Assembly: GCF_002095575.1 (NCBI RefSeq)
Contig: NZ_MLJJ01000007.1
Location: 1-64,000, forward strand
Source of the DNA: Pantoea septica
GTDB taxonomy: Bacteria; Pseudomonadota; Gammaproteobacteria; Enterobacterales; Enterobacteriaceae
Reading direction: 5' to 3'
Length of the DNA: 64,000 nucleotides
Every line of letters begins with the position of its first letter. The stretch's first letter is position 1. Position numbers and translations under genes: made by a program. Below, piece by piece: positions 19,127 to 29,842 of the stretch. The notes beneath the pieces are model-generated. The model was not told the DNA's origin. It made no database searches and was given only the letters and a program-made list of their open reading frames with translations.

Positions 19127-20302
19127 TCAGGCGCGGCGGGAAAAACGCCACGTAATGAAGATGCCCAGCAGCGCGCAGCAGGCGCCGGCCACATAGACGG
19201 AGCCGTAGCCAAGCGCGGTCGCCAACAATCCGGCCACCGGCCCGCTGGCGCCATAGGCGACATCCTGAAAGGCGGAGAACCCGCCCAGCGCCGTGCCGCG
19301 CACCTGCGGCGAAACACGTTTCACCACCTCCACGCCCAGCGCCGGGAAAATAAGCGAACAGCCGCAGCCGGTCAGCGCCGCGCCGATAAGCGCTATCCAG
19401 CCTTCGGTGGCGAAGGCTAACAGCAGCAGACCTGCCGCCTCCACCAGCAGCGAAATCAGCGCGACGCGGATGCCGCCGTGCCGATCCGGCGTGCCGCCGA
19501 ACAGCAGACGCACCAGCACAAAGGCGATGCCGAACGCCGTCAGGGTAAAGCCCGCGTTGCCCCACTGCTGCGCGGCGAAGTAGAGCGAGGTGAAGGTGCC
19601 GATCACGGCAAAGCCGACGCCCTGCAGGGCCAGCGCGAGGCCCGGCTGGAAAATAGTGCGGATCACGCTGACCAGCGAAGGCCGCTCGCCGCCCACAGCC
19701 GGCACCGGCCGGATGCCGCTGTTGAGCGCCAGCGCCACCAGCGGCAGCGCCGCGGCCACCGCGCTCAGCAGCGCGAAGCCGCCGTGCTGATGCAGCAGCA
19801 GACCGAGCGGCGCGCCGGCCGCCAGCGCGCCGTAGATCGCCATGCCGTTCCACGACATGACCAGGCCGGATCGCTTCGCGCCCACCAGCCCCAGCCCCCA
19901 CGTCAGGTTGCCGGTAAGCAACAGGCTTTCGCCGAAGCCGAGCAGCAGACGCCCCAGCGCCAGCAGCGCGAATTTAATCAGCGCCGGAGCCGGCAGCAGC
20001 GCGGCGGCGAGGTAGGCGACGCCCACCAGCACGATCGCCAGCATCCCCTGCTGGGTGGTGCGCTTCGCCCCGTGCCGATCGGCGCGGCGACCGGCAAAGC
20101 CGCGCGTCAGCAGGGTGGCGAAAAACTGCATGCCCACCGCGACGCCGACCATCACGTTATTCATGCCCAGCTCCTGATGCACATAGAGCGGAATAACCGG
20201 CAGCGCCAGCCCGGCGGTCAGATAGGTAATAAAGACGGCCAGCGAGGAGCAGGCCAGCGGCAAGGTAGAGGCGGCCTGCGGTTCTGTTGCAGTAGTGGTC
20301 AT
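19127..20302 (-). CDS. yfcJ: MFS transporter YfcJ
   Basis: Major facilitator protein of 391 residues with 12 hydrophobic segments. The loop 2-3 signature appears as [20 protein letters not shown], and a second [14 protein letters not shown] in the C-half. Closest to the YfcJ/YhhS group (arabinose-efflux-like); substrate unknown. Convergent with flk (17 bp apart). Confidence 0.9.
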   Translation of the reverse strand: MTTTATEPQAASTLPLACSSLAVFITYLTAGLALPVIPLYVHQELGMNNVMVGVAVGMQFFATLLTRGFAGRRADRHGAKRTTQQGMLAIVLVGVAYLAAALLPAPALIKFALLALGRLLLGFGESLLLTGNLTWGLGLVGAKRSGLVMSWNGMAIYGALAAGAPLGLLLHQHGGFALLSAVAAALPLVALALNSGIRPVPAVGGERPSLVSVIRTIFQPGLALALQGVGFAVIGTFTSLYFAAQQWGNAGFTLTAFGIAFVLVRLLFGGTPDRHGGIRVALISLLVEAAGLLLLAFATEGWIALIGAALTGCGCSLIFPALGVEVVKRVSPQVRGTALGGFSAFQDVAYGASGPVAGLLATALGYGSVYVAGACCALLGIFITWRFSRRA

Positions 20303-20349
20303 AACGGACGTAGCTCCCTGATGTCAAACGCGTCTGCACCCGGTCCACA

Positions 20350-20380
20350 AAAAGAAAAAGGGCCGGTCAGACCGGCCCTT
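20350..20380 (-). terminator. Terminator of fabB (bidirectional hairpin)
   Basis: GGGCCGG and CCGGCCC flank a TCAGA loop (about 20359-20377). On the minus strand CCCTTTTTCTTTTTG follows, giving a strong T-run 22 nt after the fabB stop. Confidence 0.85.
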
Positions 20381-20399
20381 TATAAAACATTTTTAGCAA

Positions 20400-21620
20400 T
20401 TACGCCTGAAACTTACGCATCGTCAGGGTGGCGTTGGTGCCGCCGAAGCCGAAGCTGTTGGACATCACGGTGGTCAGCGCTTTTTCCGTCGGTTTAGTGA
20501 CGATATTCATGCCTTCCGCCGCCGGGTCCGGCGTTTCGATGTTGATGCTCGGCGCGATAAAGCCGTGCTCCAGCATCAGCAGGGTGTAGATCGCTTCCTG
20601 TACGCCCGCCGCGCCCAGCGAGTGGCCGGTCATCGCTTTGGTGGCGGAGATAGCTGGCGTGTTGTCGCCGAAAACTTCACGGATAGCGCCCAGCTCTTTC
20701 ACGTCGCCTACCGGCGTGGAGGTGCCGTGGCTGTTGAGATAGTCGATCGGCGTATCCACGCCGTGCATCGCCATCTTCATGCAGCGCACCGCGCCTTCGC
20801 CCGATGGCGCTACCATGTCCGCGCCGTCAGAGGTCGCGCCGTAGCCGACGATCTCAGCATAGATGTGCGCGCCGCGCGCCAGCGCGTGCTCCAGCTCTTC
20901 CACGACCACCATGCCGCCGCCGCCGGCGATAACAAAGCCGTCACGCTCGCTGTCATAGGTGCGGGACGCTTTTTCCGGCGCGTCGTTGTATTTGGTAGAG
21001 AGCGCGCCCATGGCGTCGAACTCGCACGCCATTTCCCAGCACAGCTCTTCGCCGCCGCCAGCAAAGACGATGTCCTGTTTGCCCAGCTGGATCTGCTCAA
21101 CCGCGTTGCCGATACAGTGCGCGGAGGTCGCACAGGCGGAGCTGATAGAGTAGTTTACGCCGTGAATTTTAAACGGCGTGGCAAGACAGGCAGAAACGCC
21201 GGACGCCATCGCTTTGGTCACAACGTAGGGGCCGACTGCTTTCAGGCCGCGCGGGCTGCGCATCGCGTCAGCGCCGAACACCTGGAAGCGCGGTGAACCG
21301 CCGCCGGAGCCAGCGATCAGACCCACGCGCGGGTTGCTCTGATACTGTTCGTCGGTCAGACCGGAATCTTTGATCGCTTCTTCCATGGAGAGGTAGGCAT
21401 AAATGGACGCATCACTCATAAAACGCACAATTTTGCGATCGATAAGGCCGGTGGTATCCAGTTTGACGTTACCCCAGACGTGACTACGCATGCCGGAATC
21501 CTTCATCTCCTGAGAGAAGGTAATGCCGGAACGGCCTTCACGCAGAGAAGCGAGCACTTCCTGCTGGTTATTACCAATGCTGGAAACAATCCCCAGGCCA
21601 GTAATCACTGCACGTTTCAT
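20400..21620 (-). CDS. fabB: Beta-ketoacyl-ACP synthase I
   Basis: Elongating condensing enzyme of type II fatty acid synthesis, needed for unsaturated chains. 406 residues; catalytic Cys163 in [10 protein letters not shown], His298 in [11 protein letters not shown] and His333 in TGHSLGAAG. Its promoter region carries a FadR activator box and a FabR repressor box in the E. coli arrangement, so expression should follow exogenous acyl-CoA and the saturated/unsaturated balance. Divergent from mnmC. Confidence 0.97.
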   Translation of the reverse strand: MKRAVITGLGIVSSIGNNQQEVLASLREGRSGITFSQEMKDSGMRSHVWGNVKLDTTGLIDRKIVRFMSDASIYAYLSMEEAIKDSGLTDEQYQSNPRVGLIAGSGGGSPRFQVFGADAMRSPRGLKAVGPYVVTKAMASGVSACLATPFKIHGVNYSISSACATSAHCIGNAVEQIQLGKQDIVFAGGGEELCWEMACEFDAMGALSTKYNDAPEKASRTYDSERDGFVIAGGGGMVVVEELEHALARGAHIYAEIVGYGATSDGADMVAPSGEGAVRCMKMAMHGVDTPIDYLNSHGTSTPVGDVKELGAIREVFGDNTPAISATKAMTGHSLGAAGVQEAIYTLLMLEHGFIAPSINIETPDPAAEGMNIVTKPTEKALTTVMSNSFGFGGTNATLTMRKFQA

Positions 21621-21664
21621 TCAGTTGTCCTCATTCCACTTCTTTTTGGATTGACGTGCACTCT

Positions 21665-21682
21665 AGCTTACACTTGTACGCC
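21665..21682 (-). promoter_or_regulatory. FabR operator at fabB
   Basis: On the minus strand GGCGTACAAGTGTAAGCT matches the FabR palindrome AGCGTACA-N2-TGTACGCT with few differences. It lies 45-62 bp before the fabB start, beside the FadR box. Confidence 0.75.
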
Positions 21683-21683
21683 G

Positions 21684-21700
21684 AACAAGTCCGATCAGCC
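21684..21700 (-). promoter_or_regulatory. FadR activator box at fabB
   Basis: Minus-strand GGCTGATCGGACTTGTT corresponds to the FadR sites found upstream of fabA/fabB in E. coli (CTGATCGGACTTGTT core). It is immediately upstream of the FabR box, the order seen in E. coli fabB. Confidence 0.75.
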
Positions 21701-21776
21701 ATTTCCTTTTGTAAATTTGCGTCATGTGATACGGGTCGCTAAAATCGCGCCACTGCCTGAAAAATGAGCCTTTGCC

Positions 21777-23789
21777 GTGAAATTATCCCCGGTCGAACAT
21801 GCCCAGCTAAGCTGGAATGAACAGGGTACACCTGTTTCCCGAGCCTTTGACGACGTCTATTTTTCCAATGACAACGGTCTGGAAGAGACGCGCTACGTGT
21901 TTCTCGGCGGCAACGATCTGCCCGATCGCTTCGCGCGTCATCCGCGCGATCTCTTTATCGCGGCGGAGAGCGGCTTCGGCACCGGGCTTAATTTTCTTAT
22001 GCTGTGGCAGGCGTTCGACGCCTTCCAGCAGAGCCATCCCGACGCCGCGCTGCGGCGGCTGCACTTTATCAGCGTTGAAAAATTTCCCCTGACGCAGGCC
22101 GACTTAGCGGCGGCCCATCAGCGCTGGCCGACGCTTCGCCCCTGGGCCGAGCAGCTTCAGCGGCAGTGGCCGGTCGCCCTGCCCGGCTGCCAGCGTCTGC
22201 TGTTCGACGGCGGACGCGTAACGCTCGATCTCTGGCTCGGCGATATTAATACCCTTATAGAGACTTTTGATGACAGCCTGCACCGCCAGGTAGACGCCTG
22301 GTTTCTCGACGGTTTCGCGCCGTCGAAAAATCCCGACATGTGGACGCCGCGCCTCTTCGACGCCATGGCGAAGCTGGCCCGGCCCGGCGGCACCTTCGCC
22401 ACCTTCACCGCCGCCGGTTTCGTGCGTCGCGGACTGCAGGAGGCAGGTTTTGAGGTCAAACGCCGCAAAGGCTTCGGCCCTAAGCGCGAGATGCTGTGCG
22501 GCACCCTGACGCACGCACCGGATCTGCCTGCCGCGCAGCCCTGGTTCGCGCGCCCTTCCGCGCGGGAAAAAGAGACGGCGATTATCGGCGGAGGCGTGGC
22601 GAGCGCGGTGCTGGCGCTCGCCCTGCTGCGCCGCGGCTGGCGCGTCACGCTCTACTGCGCCGACGAGGCTGCCGCGCTGGGCGCGTCGGGCAACCGCCAG
22701 GGCGCGCTCTATCCGCTGCTTAACCAGCACGATCCGGCGCTGGCGCGCTTCTTTCCTGCCGCCTTTAGCTTTGCGCGCCGGCTCTATGACGCGGCGCCGG
22801 TGAGCTATGAGCACTGCTGGAGCGGCGTACTTCAGCTCGGCTGGGATGAGAAAAGCGCCGACAAAATCGCGCAGATGCTGGCGATGGCGCTGCCGGCGGC
22901 GATCGCGCACGGCGTTACGCCTGAAGAGGCAGAGGCGCTGGCGCAGGTCGATCTCGGCGTCGGCGGCATTTTCTATCCGCACGGCGGCTGGCTTTCGCCC
23001 GCTGAACTCACCGCCGGCCTGCTGGCGCACGGTGAAACGCAAGGATTGCGCATCCACTGGCTGCATCGCCTGACGCAGCTCGCCCCGGCAGAACAGAGCT
23101 GGACGCTGCACTTCGACAACGGCAAAGCAGCGACGCATCAAAACGTGGCGCTGGCGACCGGCCATGCGCTCAGCGCCCTGCCGCAAAGCGCGCAGCTGCC
23201 GACCTACGCGGTTTCCGGTCAGGTGAGCCACGTGCCCAGCACGCCCGGCCTTGATGCGCTGCAAACCGTGCTCTGCTACGACGGCTATCTCACGCCAGTA
23301 AGCCCACAGTTCGGCACGCACTGCATCGGCGCCAGCTATCATCGCGGCGATACCTCCACCGCCTGGCGCGAAGAGGATCAACAGCAGAATCGCGCGCGGC
23401 TGCTCCACTCGCTGCCGGGCCGCCGCTGGGCGGAAAAAGTGGACGTCAGCGCGGGCGAGGCGCGCATCGGCGTGCGCTGCGCCACGCGCGACCATTTGCC
23501 GATGGCGGGCGCGCTGCCCGACTATGAGGCAACGCTGGCATGCTATCAGGATCTCGCCGGCCAGCGCGCGCGCGGCGAAGCTGTCGCCGAGGCACCGCAT
23601 CACGCAGGTCTGTTCGTGCTGGGCGCGCTCGGTTCGCGCGGGCTGTGCAGCGCGCCGCTCGCCGCCGAAGCGCTGGCGGCTCAAATGAGCGGCGAACCGC
23701 AGCCGCTGGATAGCGAGACGCTGGCCGCGCTCAACCCGAACCGCTACTGGGTAAGAAAGCTGCTGAAAGGGAAAAAAGCGGGGAAATAG
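21777..23789 (+). CDS. mnmC: Bifunctional tRNA 5-methylaminomethyl-2-thiouridine enzyme MnmC
   Basis: 670-residue enzyme completing the mnm5s2U34 wobble modification. The N-terminal methyltransferase domain has the SAM loop [14 protein letters not shown] (near residue 62) and [17 protein letters not shown]; the C-terminal oxidoreductase domain has the FAD loop [20 protein letters not shown] (near residue 265). The start is a GTG (GTG AAA) since no ATG precedes the conserved [10 protein letters not shown] block in a suitable position. Divergent from fabB. Confidence 0.96.
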   Translation: MKLSPVEHAQLSWNEQGTPVSRAFDDVYFSNDNGLEETRYVFLGGNDLPDRFARHPRDLFIAAESGFGTGLNFLMLWQAFDAFQQSHPDAALRRLHFISVEKFPLTQADLAAAHQRWPTLRPWAEQLQRQWPVALPGCQRLLFDGGRVTLDLWLGDINTLIETFDDSLHRQVDAWFLDGFAPSKNPDMWTPRLFDAMAKLARPGGTFATFTAAGFVRRGLQEAGFEVKRRKGFGPKREMLCGTLTHAPDLPAAQPWFARPSAREKETAIIGGGVASAVLALALLRRGWRVTLYCADEAAALGASGNRQGALYPLLNQHDPALARFFPAAFSFARRLYDAAPVSYEHCWSGVLQLGWDEKSADKIAQMLAMALPAAIAHGVTPEEAEALAQVDLGVGGIFYPHGGWLSPAELTAGLLAHGETQGLRIHWLHRLTQLAPAEQSWTLHFDNGKAATHQNVALATGHALSALPQSAQLPTYAVSGQVSHVPSTPGLDALQTVLCYDGYLTPVSPQFGTHCIGASYHRGDTSTAWREEDQQQNRARLLHSLPGRRWAEKVDVSAGEARIGVRCATRDHLPMAGALPDYEATLACYQDLAGQRARGEAVAEAPHHAGLFVLGALGSRGLCSAPLAAEALAAQMSGEPQPLDSETLAALNPNRYWVRKLLKGKKAGK

Positions 23790-23792
23790 CAC

Positions 23793-23816
23793 CGGGGCGG
23801 CAACAGGGCCGCCCCG
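23793..23816. other. Hairpin between convergent mnmC and yfcL
   Basis: Perfect 9-bp inverted repeat CGGGGCGGC/GCCGCCCCG (23793-23801, 23808-23816) with a 6-nt loop, immediately after the mnmC stop and before the yfcL stop. No T-run on either side, so termination would be weak or need Rho. Confidence 0.5.
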
Positions 23817-23821
23817 CTGGA

Positions 23822-24103
23822 TCAGGCGGTCTGACGCGCCTGCTGGAACAGATTGTCCCACATGCCCACCACCAGCACCTGGTCGCGCGGCGAGAGCTCG
23901 CCGGCGGCAATGGCGTTTTGCAGGCTGTTGGCGACCTGGACCTGCAGCGCTTCCGGCGTGTGGTCGCCCGACTGTTCGATTTCCGCGACCGCGAGGGTCA
24001 GGTGACCGCGCAGATAGCCGCTGGCAAACAGCTCGTCATCGCTGGCGTGATCGACCATATCGTCAATCAGGGCCAGAATACGCGCTTCAAATTCTGCGAT
24101 CAT
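23822..24103 (-). CDS. yfcL: YfcL family protein
   Basis: Small acidic protein of 93 residues ([20 protein letters not shown]...), matching the conserved YfcL family located between mnmC and epmC. No catalytic motif can be seen; it appears helical and soluble. Function unknown. It ends 32 bp before the convergent mnmC end and follows epmC by 31 bp, probably in one transcript. Confidence 0.85.
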   Translation of the reverse strand: MIAEFEARILALIDDMVDHASDDELFASGYLRGHLTLAVAEIEQSGDHTPEALQVQVANSLQNAIAAGELSPRDQVLVVGMWDNLFQQARQTA

Positions 24104-24134
24104 CTCAATTCCTCTTTAATAATGTCTGCACTCA

Positions 24135-24680
24135 TCACAGATCGTCTGGCCAGGGAAACTGTGCTGACGTCAGTGCAGGCGTGCCATAAAAGTCCGCCAG
24201 AGCGGCGATAAAACGCGCGGGCCGCGCAGGAATGCCGTTATCCAGATAAGACATGACCTGAGCATGGACCTTGCGCTGAAACGCGACGCGATCCGGCTCA
24301 CAATCTCCATCGAGATTGTCACAGCTGACGTTGAACGGGAAGCCCGCCGCAACGCAGAACATCCACTCCAGCGCCTGCGGCTTAATCTCCACAGACTCGA
24401 ACTGATTTTGCGTCTGAGCGTCGCGGCCATCCGGACAGTACCAGTAGCCGAAATCCACCAGCTTGCGCCGCGCCTCGCCGGCGATGCACCAGTGAGAAAT
24501 CTCGTGCAGCGCGCTGGCGTAAAAGCCGTGGGCGAACACCACGCGATGCCACGGCGAACTCTCGTCTGCCGGAAGATAGATGGGTTCGTCGTCGCCTTTA
24601 ATTAGACGGGTCTGAAACTCGTCGCGAAAGCAGCTATCGAAAATCGCGATCAGTTGTTCGTAATGGTGCGTCGTGTTCAT
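24135..24680 (-). CDS. epmC: Elongation factor P hydroxylase EpmC
   Basis: Hydroxylates the beta-lysyl-lysine on EF-P, the last step after EpmA/EpmB. 181 residues; metal-binding HEISHW (His59, His63) and SPWHRVVFAHGFYASALHE are family hallmarks. Formerly YfcM. Neighbour order epmC-yfcL as in E. coli. Confidence 0.94.
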   Translation of the reverse strand: MNTTHHYEQLIAIFDSCFRDEFQTRLIKGDDEPIYLPADESSPWHRVVFAHGFYASALHEISHWCIAGEARRKLVDFGYWYCPDGRDAQTQNQFESVEIKPQALEWMFCVAAGFPFNVSCDNLDGDCEPDRVAFQRKVHAQVMSYLDNGIPARPARFIAALADFYGTPALTSAQFPWPDDL

Positions 24681-24730
24681 GGTGTCATCGTAAAATCGGC
24701 GTCATTATCGCGGCGCCGAGAATGAATGTA

Positions 24731-25528
24731 TTACAGCGTGGCGATCCACGCCAGCAGCGCGCTGCCGTGAGCGTCCCACAGCAGCTTCGCGCTCATTACC
24801 GCAGAAACGATCACCACCATCGGGCGGATCAGTTTCTGTCCGCGGCTCAGCACCAGCCTCGCCCCAAGCCGTGCGCCGCAGAAGGCGCCGAGCAGCATAA
24901 TAAAGCCGGTTCCCCAAATCACTTTGCCGCCGAACATAAAGAACAGCAGGCTGGCGAAATTCGAGGTGAAATTCAGAATTTTGGCATGCGCGGTGGCTTT
25001 GGCGAGGTTAAAGCCGCAGAGCGTGACAAAAGCGAGCGCGTAGAAGGATCCGGCGCCCGGGCCGAAGAAGCCGTCGTAAAAGCCGACGCAGCCGCCGCCC
25101 ACCAGCGCATACGGCAGCCCGTAAAGGCGACGCGCGCGATCTTCTTCGCCGAGGCGCGGCATCAGCAGAAACCACAGGCCGATGGCGATCAGCAGCAGCG
25201 GCAGCACCTGGCGCAACGCATCGGCGTTCAGGTGCTGGATCAGGATGGTGCCCAGCACCGCGCCGATAAAGGTCATGGCGATATTGAGCCGCTGCTCGCG
25301 CAGATTCACCGCGCCGCGGCGGATGAAATAGAGGCTGGCGGAGAACGAGCCGCCCACGGACTGCAGCTTATTGGTTGCCAGCGCCTGCGCGGGCGAGAAA
25401 CCGGCCGCCAGCAGCGCGGGCACGGTAAGCAGCCCGCCGCCGCCGGCGATAGAGTCGATAAAGGCCGCCAGCACGGCGACCAGAAACAGTACCCCGACCA
25501 CTATCGGGCTGACGACGAACCACTCCAT
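24731..25528 (-). CDS. yfcA: TSUP-family sulfite exporter-like membrane protein YfcA
   Basis: Inner-membrane protein of 265 residues with about eight hydrophobic segments and the TauE/SafE signature AAFIDSIAGGGGLLTVPALL (residues 20-39), plus GFYDGFFGPGAGSF in the second repeat. The family moves sulfonates, sulfite or related anions; the substrate of YfcA is not known. Follows mepA by 9 bp. Confidence 0.92.
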   Translation of the reverse strand: MEWFVVSPIVVGVLFLVAVLAAFIDSIAGGGGLLTVPALLAAGFSPAQALATNKLQSVGGSFSASLYFIRRGAVNLREQRLNIAMTFIGAVLGTILIQHLNADALRQVLPLLLIAIGLWFLLMPRLGEEDRARRLYGLPYALVGGGCVGFYDGFFGPGAGSFYALAFVTLCGFNLAKATAHAKILNFTSNFASLLFFMFGGKVIWGTGFIMLLGAFCGARLGARLVLSRGQKLIRPMVVIVSAVMSAKLLWDAHGSALLAWIATL

Positions 25529-25537
25529 GGAAATCCC

Positions 25538-26362
25538 TTATAAAAGATGTTTATCCAGCAGCGCCTGACACGCCTGCGGCAGCGGCGGCGGCTCCCGCTT
25601 CACCGGCGCGCCGCTGCCGGGTTTCTTCGGCAGGAACCAGCTCTCCAGCTCGGCGCCGCAGCCGTCGCCCGGCGGCGGTGCAGGCTGATCTTCACAGCCG
25701 ATGCTGTTAGCCGGGCAGCGCAGACGCACATGCATATGGGCGCGATGCGCGAACCACGGGCGCACCTTGCGCAGCCAGTCGCGATCTGCGCCTGCGTCGG
25801 CGCAAAGCTGCTTTTTAATCGCCGGATTGACGAAGATACGCGTGACATCGTTATCTTTCGCCGCCAGCTTAATCAGGCTGTCGATCTCCGGCCGCCAGTG
25901 GCGCGCCACCACGCTTTTGTCATCCGCCGTCACCAGATCGAGCGGCTGCGGCTTCAGCAGCTGCTGCGCGCTCCAGCGGGTTTTCGGCAGCTGCAGCCAG
26001 ATATCGACGTCGAGCCCGGTCTGATGGCTGGCGTGTCCGCTGCTGAAGCGCCCGCCCGCCGCCATGCCCATATCGCCAATCAGCACGTTGCCCAGCTGCA
26101 GGTTATGCACCTGGGCGCTGAGACGCTGAATAAACAGAATGAGATCGGGATGGCCGAAATAGCGCCGCTGATCCTGGCGCATCACCTGATAATCGGGTGC
26201 ATTGAGCGGCAGCGCCTGTGCGCCGACGATGCAGCCGTTGGCGAAAGAGCCAATAGACTGCGCGCTGCCCGGGATCGGCTGCTGAATACGCTGCCACGGC
26301 GTCGCGGCCAGCCCTGAGGCGCTGAAGAGCAGCGCCGACATGAGAATAAGCAGTGATTTCAT
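25538..26362 (-). CDS. mepA: Penicillin-insensitive murein DD-endopeptidase
   Basis: Periplasmic LAS-type metallopeptidase that cuts D-Ala-mDAP crosslinks in peptidoglycan. 274 residues with a signal peptide (residues 1-19, cut after SASGLA). Zinc ligands are seen in [16 protein letters not shown] and the C-terminal HRAHMHVRL. Lies 4 bp after aroC, as in E. coli. Confidence 0.95.
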   Translation of the reverse strand: MKSLLILMSALLFSASGLAATPWQRIQQPIPGSAQSIGSFANGCIVGAQALPLNAPDYQVMRQDQRRYFGHPDLILFIQRLSAQVHNLQLGNVLIGDMGMAAGGRFSSGHASHQTGLDVDIWLQLPKTRWSAQQLLKPQPLDLVTADDKSVVARHWRPEIDSLIKLAAKDNDVTRIFVNPAIKKQLCADAGADRDWLRKVRPWFAHRAHMHVRLRCPANSIGCEDQPAPPPGDGCGAELESWFLPKKPGSGAPVKREPPPLPQACQALLDKHLL

Positions 26363-26366
26363 CGCG

Positions 26367-27453
26367 TCACCAGCGCGGCACGGTGCTGTTGACGTCTGCG
26401 TTCTGCGCGCGCTGGCGCAGCAGATGATCCATCAGCACGATCGCCATCATCGCTTCGGCGATCGGCACGGCGCGAATGCCCACGCAGGGATCGTGCCGCC
26501 CTTTGGTGATCATCTCCACCTCTTCGCCGCTGCGAGTGATGGTCTGGCCCGGCACGGTGATGCTGGATGTCGGCTTCATCGCCAGGTTGGCGCTGATGAT
26601 CTGGCCGCTGCTGATACCGCCAAGGATGCCGCCGGCATGGTTGCTCTCGAAGCCGCTGGCGCGGATCTCGTCGCGGTGCTGGCTGCCTCGCTGGTTCACC
26701 ACCGCAAAGCCGTCGCCGATCTCGACGCCTTTCACCGCGTTGATGCTCATCAGCGCATGCGCCAGATCGGCGTCAAGACGATCGAAAACCGGCTCGCCGA
26801 GGCCCGGCGGCACATTTTCCGCCATCACCGTGACTTTGGCGCCGATTGAGTCGCCCTCTTTTTTCAAGGCGCGCATCAGCTCGTCTAGCGCCTCCAGCTT
26901 GCTGGCGTCCGGACAGAAAAAAAGGGTTCTCTTCCACGATGCTCCAGTCTTTCAGCTCGCACGCCACGTCGCCGATCTGCGCCAGATAGCCGCGCACCAC
27001 GACGCCATGCTTCATCTGCAGATATTTTTTGGCAATCGCGCCCGCAGCGACACGCATAGCGGTTTCACGCGCCGACGAGCGGCCGCCGCCGCGATAGTCG
27101 CGCAGGCCGTACTTCTGCTCGTAGGTGTAATCGGCGTGGCCGGGACGGAAGAGATCTTTAATCGCGCCGTAATCCTGCGAACGCTGGTCGGTATTTTCAA
27201 TCAGCAGGCCGATCGAGGTGCCGGTAGTGACCCCCTCGAAGACGCCGGACAAAATTTTCACCTGATCCGGCTCGCGGCGCTGGGTGGTATAGCGCGAGGT
27301 GCCGGGACGGCGGCGGTCGAGATCGTGCTGGATATCCGCTTCGGTCAGCGGAATGCCCGGCGGCACGCCGTCAACGATGCAGCCCAGCGCGATGCCGTGC
27401 GACTCGCCAAAAGTGGTTACGCGAAAGAATTGTCCGATGCTGTTTCCGGCCAT
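26367..27453 (-). pseudogene. aroC: Chorismate synthase gene with a +1 frameshift
   Basis: Chorismate synthase makes the last common precursor of aromatic amino acids, folate and quinones. The region is 1087 nt, exactly one base more than 361 codons plus stop. Residues 1 to about 180 read normally from the ATG at 27453 ([20 protein letters not shown]) to EENPFF, then the frame is lost; the rest, LMRALKKEG to [16 protein letters not shown], is in the next frame down to the stop at 26367. The break is at a run of seven A (26917-26923; T7 on the coding strand). With six T the reading would be [18 protein letters not shown], as in homologues. All motifs are otherwise intact, so either this is a homopolymer sequencing error or a very recent mutation. 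Confidence 0.85.
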
Positions 27454-27480
27454 GGGGATTCCTTGTTACGAAGCGTTCGC

Positions 27481-28413
27481 TCAGTCTTTATAAATAGAGA
27501 AGTGATGTTGTGCGTCGACGATCTGCTGGCGCGTCAGCATAAAGACGCCGTCGCCGCCGTTGTCGAATTCCAGCCAGGTAAAGGGCACGTCGGGATACTG
27601 CTCGATCATATGCACCATGCTGTTGCCGACTTCGCAGATCAAGACGCCGTTTTCGCTCAGGTAATTTGGCGCGCAGGCGAGGATGCGGCGCACCAGCTTC
27701 AGGCCGTCGCTGCCCGCTGCCAGGCCGAGCTCCGGCTCGTGACGATATTCGTTCGGCAGATCTTCCATATCTTCCGCGTCCACGTAGGGCGGATTGGAGA
27801 CGATCAGATCATATTTCACCGGCGGCAGCTCGCGAAAGAGATCGGCGCGAATCGGCGTCACATGATGGATCAAACCGTGATCCTCGATATTCTGCTCGGC
27901 GACCGCCAGCGCATCATAAGAGATATCCACCGCGTCGACTTCCGCTTCCGGGAAGGCCCAGGCGCAGGCGATAGCGATGCAGCCGCTGCCGGTGCACATA
28001 TCAAGGATATGGCGCGGCGTCTCGGCGACCAGGCCGGCGAAGCGGTTTTCAATCAGTTCGCCGATCGGCGAGCGCGGCACCAGCACGCGTTCGTCGACAT
28101 AGAACTCGTGGCCGCAGAACCAGGCTTTGTTGGTGAGGTAGGCGACCGGGATACGCTCGTTGACGCGGCGGATAACGCGCTCGACGATGCGGTGACGCTC
28201 GCTGGCGGTAAGGCGCGCGCTGCGCATATCTTCCGGAATATCCAGCGGCAGCCAGAGCGTGGGCAGGACCAGTTGCACCGCTTCGTCCCAGGGATTGTCG
28301 GTGCCGTGACCGTACCAGATCCCGGCGGCGGAAAAACGGCTGACCGCCCAGCGCAACATATCCTGAATGGTGTGCAGTTCGTTGACTGCCTCATCGACGA
28401 AAATTTTGTCCAC
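27481..28413 (-). CDS. prmB: 50S ribosomal protein L3 N5-glutamine methyltransferase
   Basis: 310-residue SAM enzyme that methylates Gln150 of ribosomal protein L3. The SAM loop [12 protein letters not shown] and the catalytic NPPY motif ([13 protein letters not shown]) are present, and the N-terminal PrmB helical domain precedes them. The start is taken as GTG at 28413 ([14 protein letters not shown]. coli [13 protein letters not shown]) with GGAGGG upstream; the open frame further upstream is not homologous. Precedes aroC by 27 bp, same operon. Confidence 0.94.
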   Translation of the reverse strand: MDKIFVDEAVNELHTIQDMLRWAVSRFSAAGIWYGHGTDNPWDEAVQLVLPTLWLPLDIPEDMRSARLTASERHRIVERVIRRVNERIPVAYLTNKAWFCGHEFYVDERVLVPRSPIGELIENRFAGLVAETPRHILDMCTGSGCIAIACAWAFPEAEVDAVDISYDALAVAEQNIEDHGLIHHVTPIRADLFRELPPVKYDLIVSNPPYVDAEDMEDLPNEYRHEPELGLAAGSDGLKLVRRILACAPNYLSENGVLICEVGNSMVHMIEQYPDVPFTWLEFDNGGDGVFMLTRQQIVDAQHHFSIYKD

Positions 28414-28573
28414 GTAGCCCTCCGCAGGCCCAATTGCTAAATCGGCCGATAGTGTGCCATGAAGCCGGGGAGAATTCAGCGCAGCAAGGTGAAAAAGCTG
28501 ACAATTAGCGGATCGGACGGTAAGGTAACGCCATTCGCTGTTTTCCAGCCTTATCAGACAAGATTCGCCTGCC

Positions 28574-29122
28574 ATGAGTAAAAAAACATCTCTTAACGAC
28601 GACGACAAAGCGTTGTTTCGCCAGCTAATGAGCGGCACGCGCAAAATAAAGCAGGATACCGTGGTGCATAAGCCCGCGGTGAAAAGCCGCGAGCTGCCGC
28701 TGAAGCGGTTAATCTCCGAACAGGTGGACAACAGCCACTACTTTTCCGACGAGTTTCAACCGCTGCTGGCGACCGAAGGCGCGACGCGCTACGTGCGCGC
28801 CGACGTCAGCCACTACGAGCTGAAAAAGCTGCGGCGCGGCGACTATACGCCGGAGATCTTCCTCGACCTGCACGGCTTGACGCAGCAGCAGGCTAAACAG
28901 GAGCTGGGCGCGCTGATCGCCGCCTGTCGTCGCGAGCATCTGTTCTGCGCCAGCGTCATGACCGGCCACGGCAAGCATATTCTCAAGCAGCAGACGCCGC
29001 TCTGGCTGGCGCAGCATCCGTACGTGATGGCGTTTCATCAGGCGCCGAAAATGTTCGGCGGCGACGCGGCGCTGCTGGTGTTGATTGAGGTAGAGGAGTG
29101 GCAACCGCCCGAGCTGCCTTAA
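28574..29122 (+). CDS. smrB: Ribosome rescue endonuclease SmrB
   Basis: 182-residue Smr-domain nuclease that cleaves mRNA between collided ribosomes. The Smr domain begins at [19 protein letters not shown] (about residue 97), and the second signature is [17 protein letters not shown]. The N-terminal basic segment matches YfcN/SmrB. Divergent from prmB. Confidence 0.94.
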   Translation: MSKKTSLNDDDKALFRQLMSGTRKIKQDTVVHKPAVKSRELPLKRLISEQVDNSHYFSDEFQPLLATEGATRYVRADVSHYELKKLRRGDYTPEIFLDLHGLTQQQAKQELGALIAACRREHLFCASVMTGHGKHILKQQTPLWLAQHPYVMAFHQAPKMFGGDAALLVLIEVEEWQPPELP

Positions 29123-29155
29123 GAAGGGATGGGCCGTCTGCGCGGCCCGCGGGCG

Positions 29156-29638
29156 TTATATGGCTTTCGCCAGTTTAGAGGGGCTGACCTGCCACAACAG
29201 CTTGCCTTCGCAGCTGGCGGGATCGAAATCGACGCAGGCGATGGCGGAGGTGGCGAACATCGGCGGCGCTTCCTGCGGGCAGAGCTCTGAAACCAGATAG
29301 CCGACCAGCGGCAGATGCGAAATCACCATCGCCGATTTCACGCCCTGATTTCCCAGCGCCTGCAGATAGCAGGCCACGAGCCCGGGATCGCCGCCAGGCG
29401 TCAGCTCCGGCAAAATCTCCTGCCCTTCCGGCAGTTTTAACGCTTCGCGTACCGTCGCCAGCGTCTGCTGGGCACGAAGATAGGGACTGACCAGCACACG
29501 TTCTACATCCACCGTCTGGCTGTTAAGCCAGCTCGCCATCTGGCGTGATTCATCACAGCCGCAATGGGTGAGAGGTCGGACCGAATCACTGGCGGCTTCA
29601 AGAGCAGCATCGCCGTGACGCATGATAAAAACTTGCAT
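29156..29638 (-). CDS. sixA: Phosphohistidine phosphatase SixA
   Basis: 160-residue histidine-phosphatase with the N-terminal MRHGDA nucleophile motif (residues 6-11) and VISHLPLVGYL carrying the second catalytic His. It dephosphorylates the HPt domain of ArcB and the nitrogen PTS protein NPr. Convergent with smrB; a GGGCCG/CGGCCC hairpin (29131-29148) lies between them. Confidence 0.94.
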   Translation of the reverse strand: MQVFIMRHGDAALEAASDSVRPLTHCGCDESRQMASWLNSQTVDVERVLVSPYLRAQQTLATVREALKLPEGQEILPELTPGGDPGLVACYLQALGNQGVKSAMVISHLPLVGYLVSELCPQEAPPMFATSAIACVDFDPASCEGKLLWQVSPSKLAKAI

Positions 29639-29842
29639 AAAGCACCGCTGTTGTTTGTCGATATCGCCCGACGCGGAAGCGTCTGACTCTTCATTCTGCG
29701 AATGAACGCTGTGTTGTACCCCAATGACTTGAGTATAGTCAACCGGTTGTTTATTAAATAAGCGCTTCTCAGAATCGTGCCGCGCCGCCTGCTCTGACGG
29801 CGCTTTTCTAACCCGCTGAATCGGTGCGGATATTCCATTCGG

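Noticed and set aside
18414-19901. 495-codon minus-strand frame across flk and yfcJ
   Set aside because: Overlaps two conserved genes in other frames and has no plausible start or domain.
22104-23861. 585-codon open frame on the minus strand opposite mnmC
   Set aside because: Arg/Ala-rich shadow of mnmC, whose own motifs and length are clear.
26917-26923. Programmed frameshifting as explanation of the aroC break
   Set aside because: aroC is not known to be frameshifted in any enterobacterium and a +1 skip on T7 has no supporting stimulator; error or mutation is simpler.
26476-28440. 654-codon open frame on the plus strand opposite aroC and prmB
   Set aside because: Lies antisense to two well-recognised genes; composition is that of a high-GC shadow frame with no recognisable domain.
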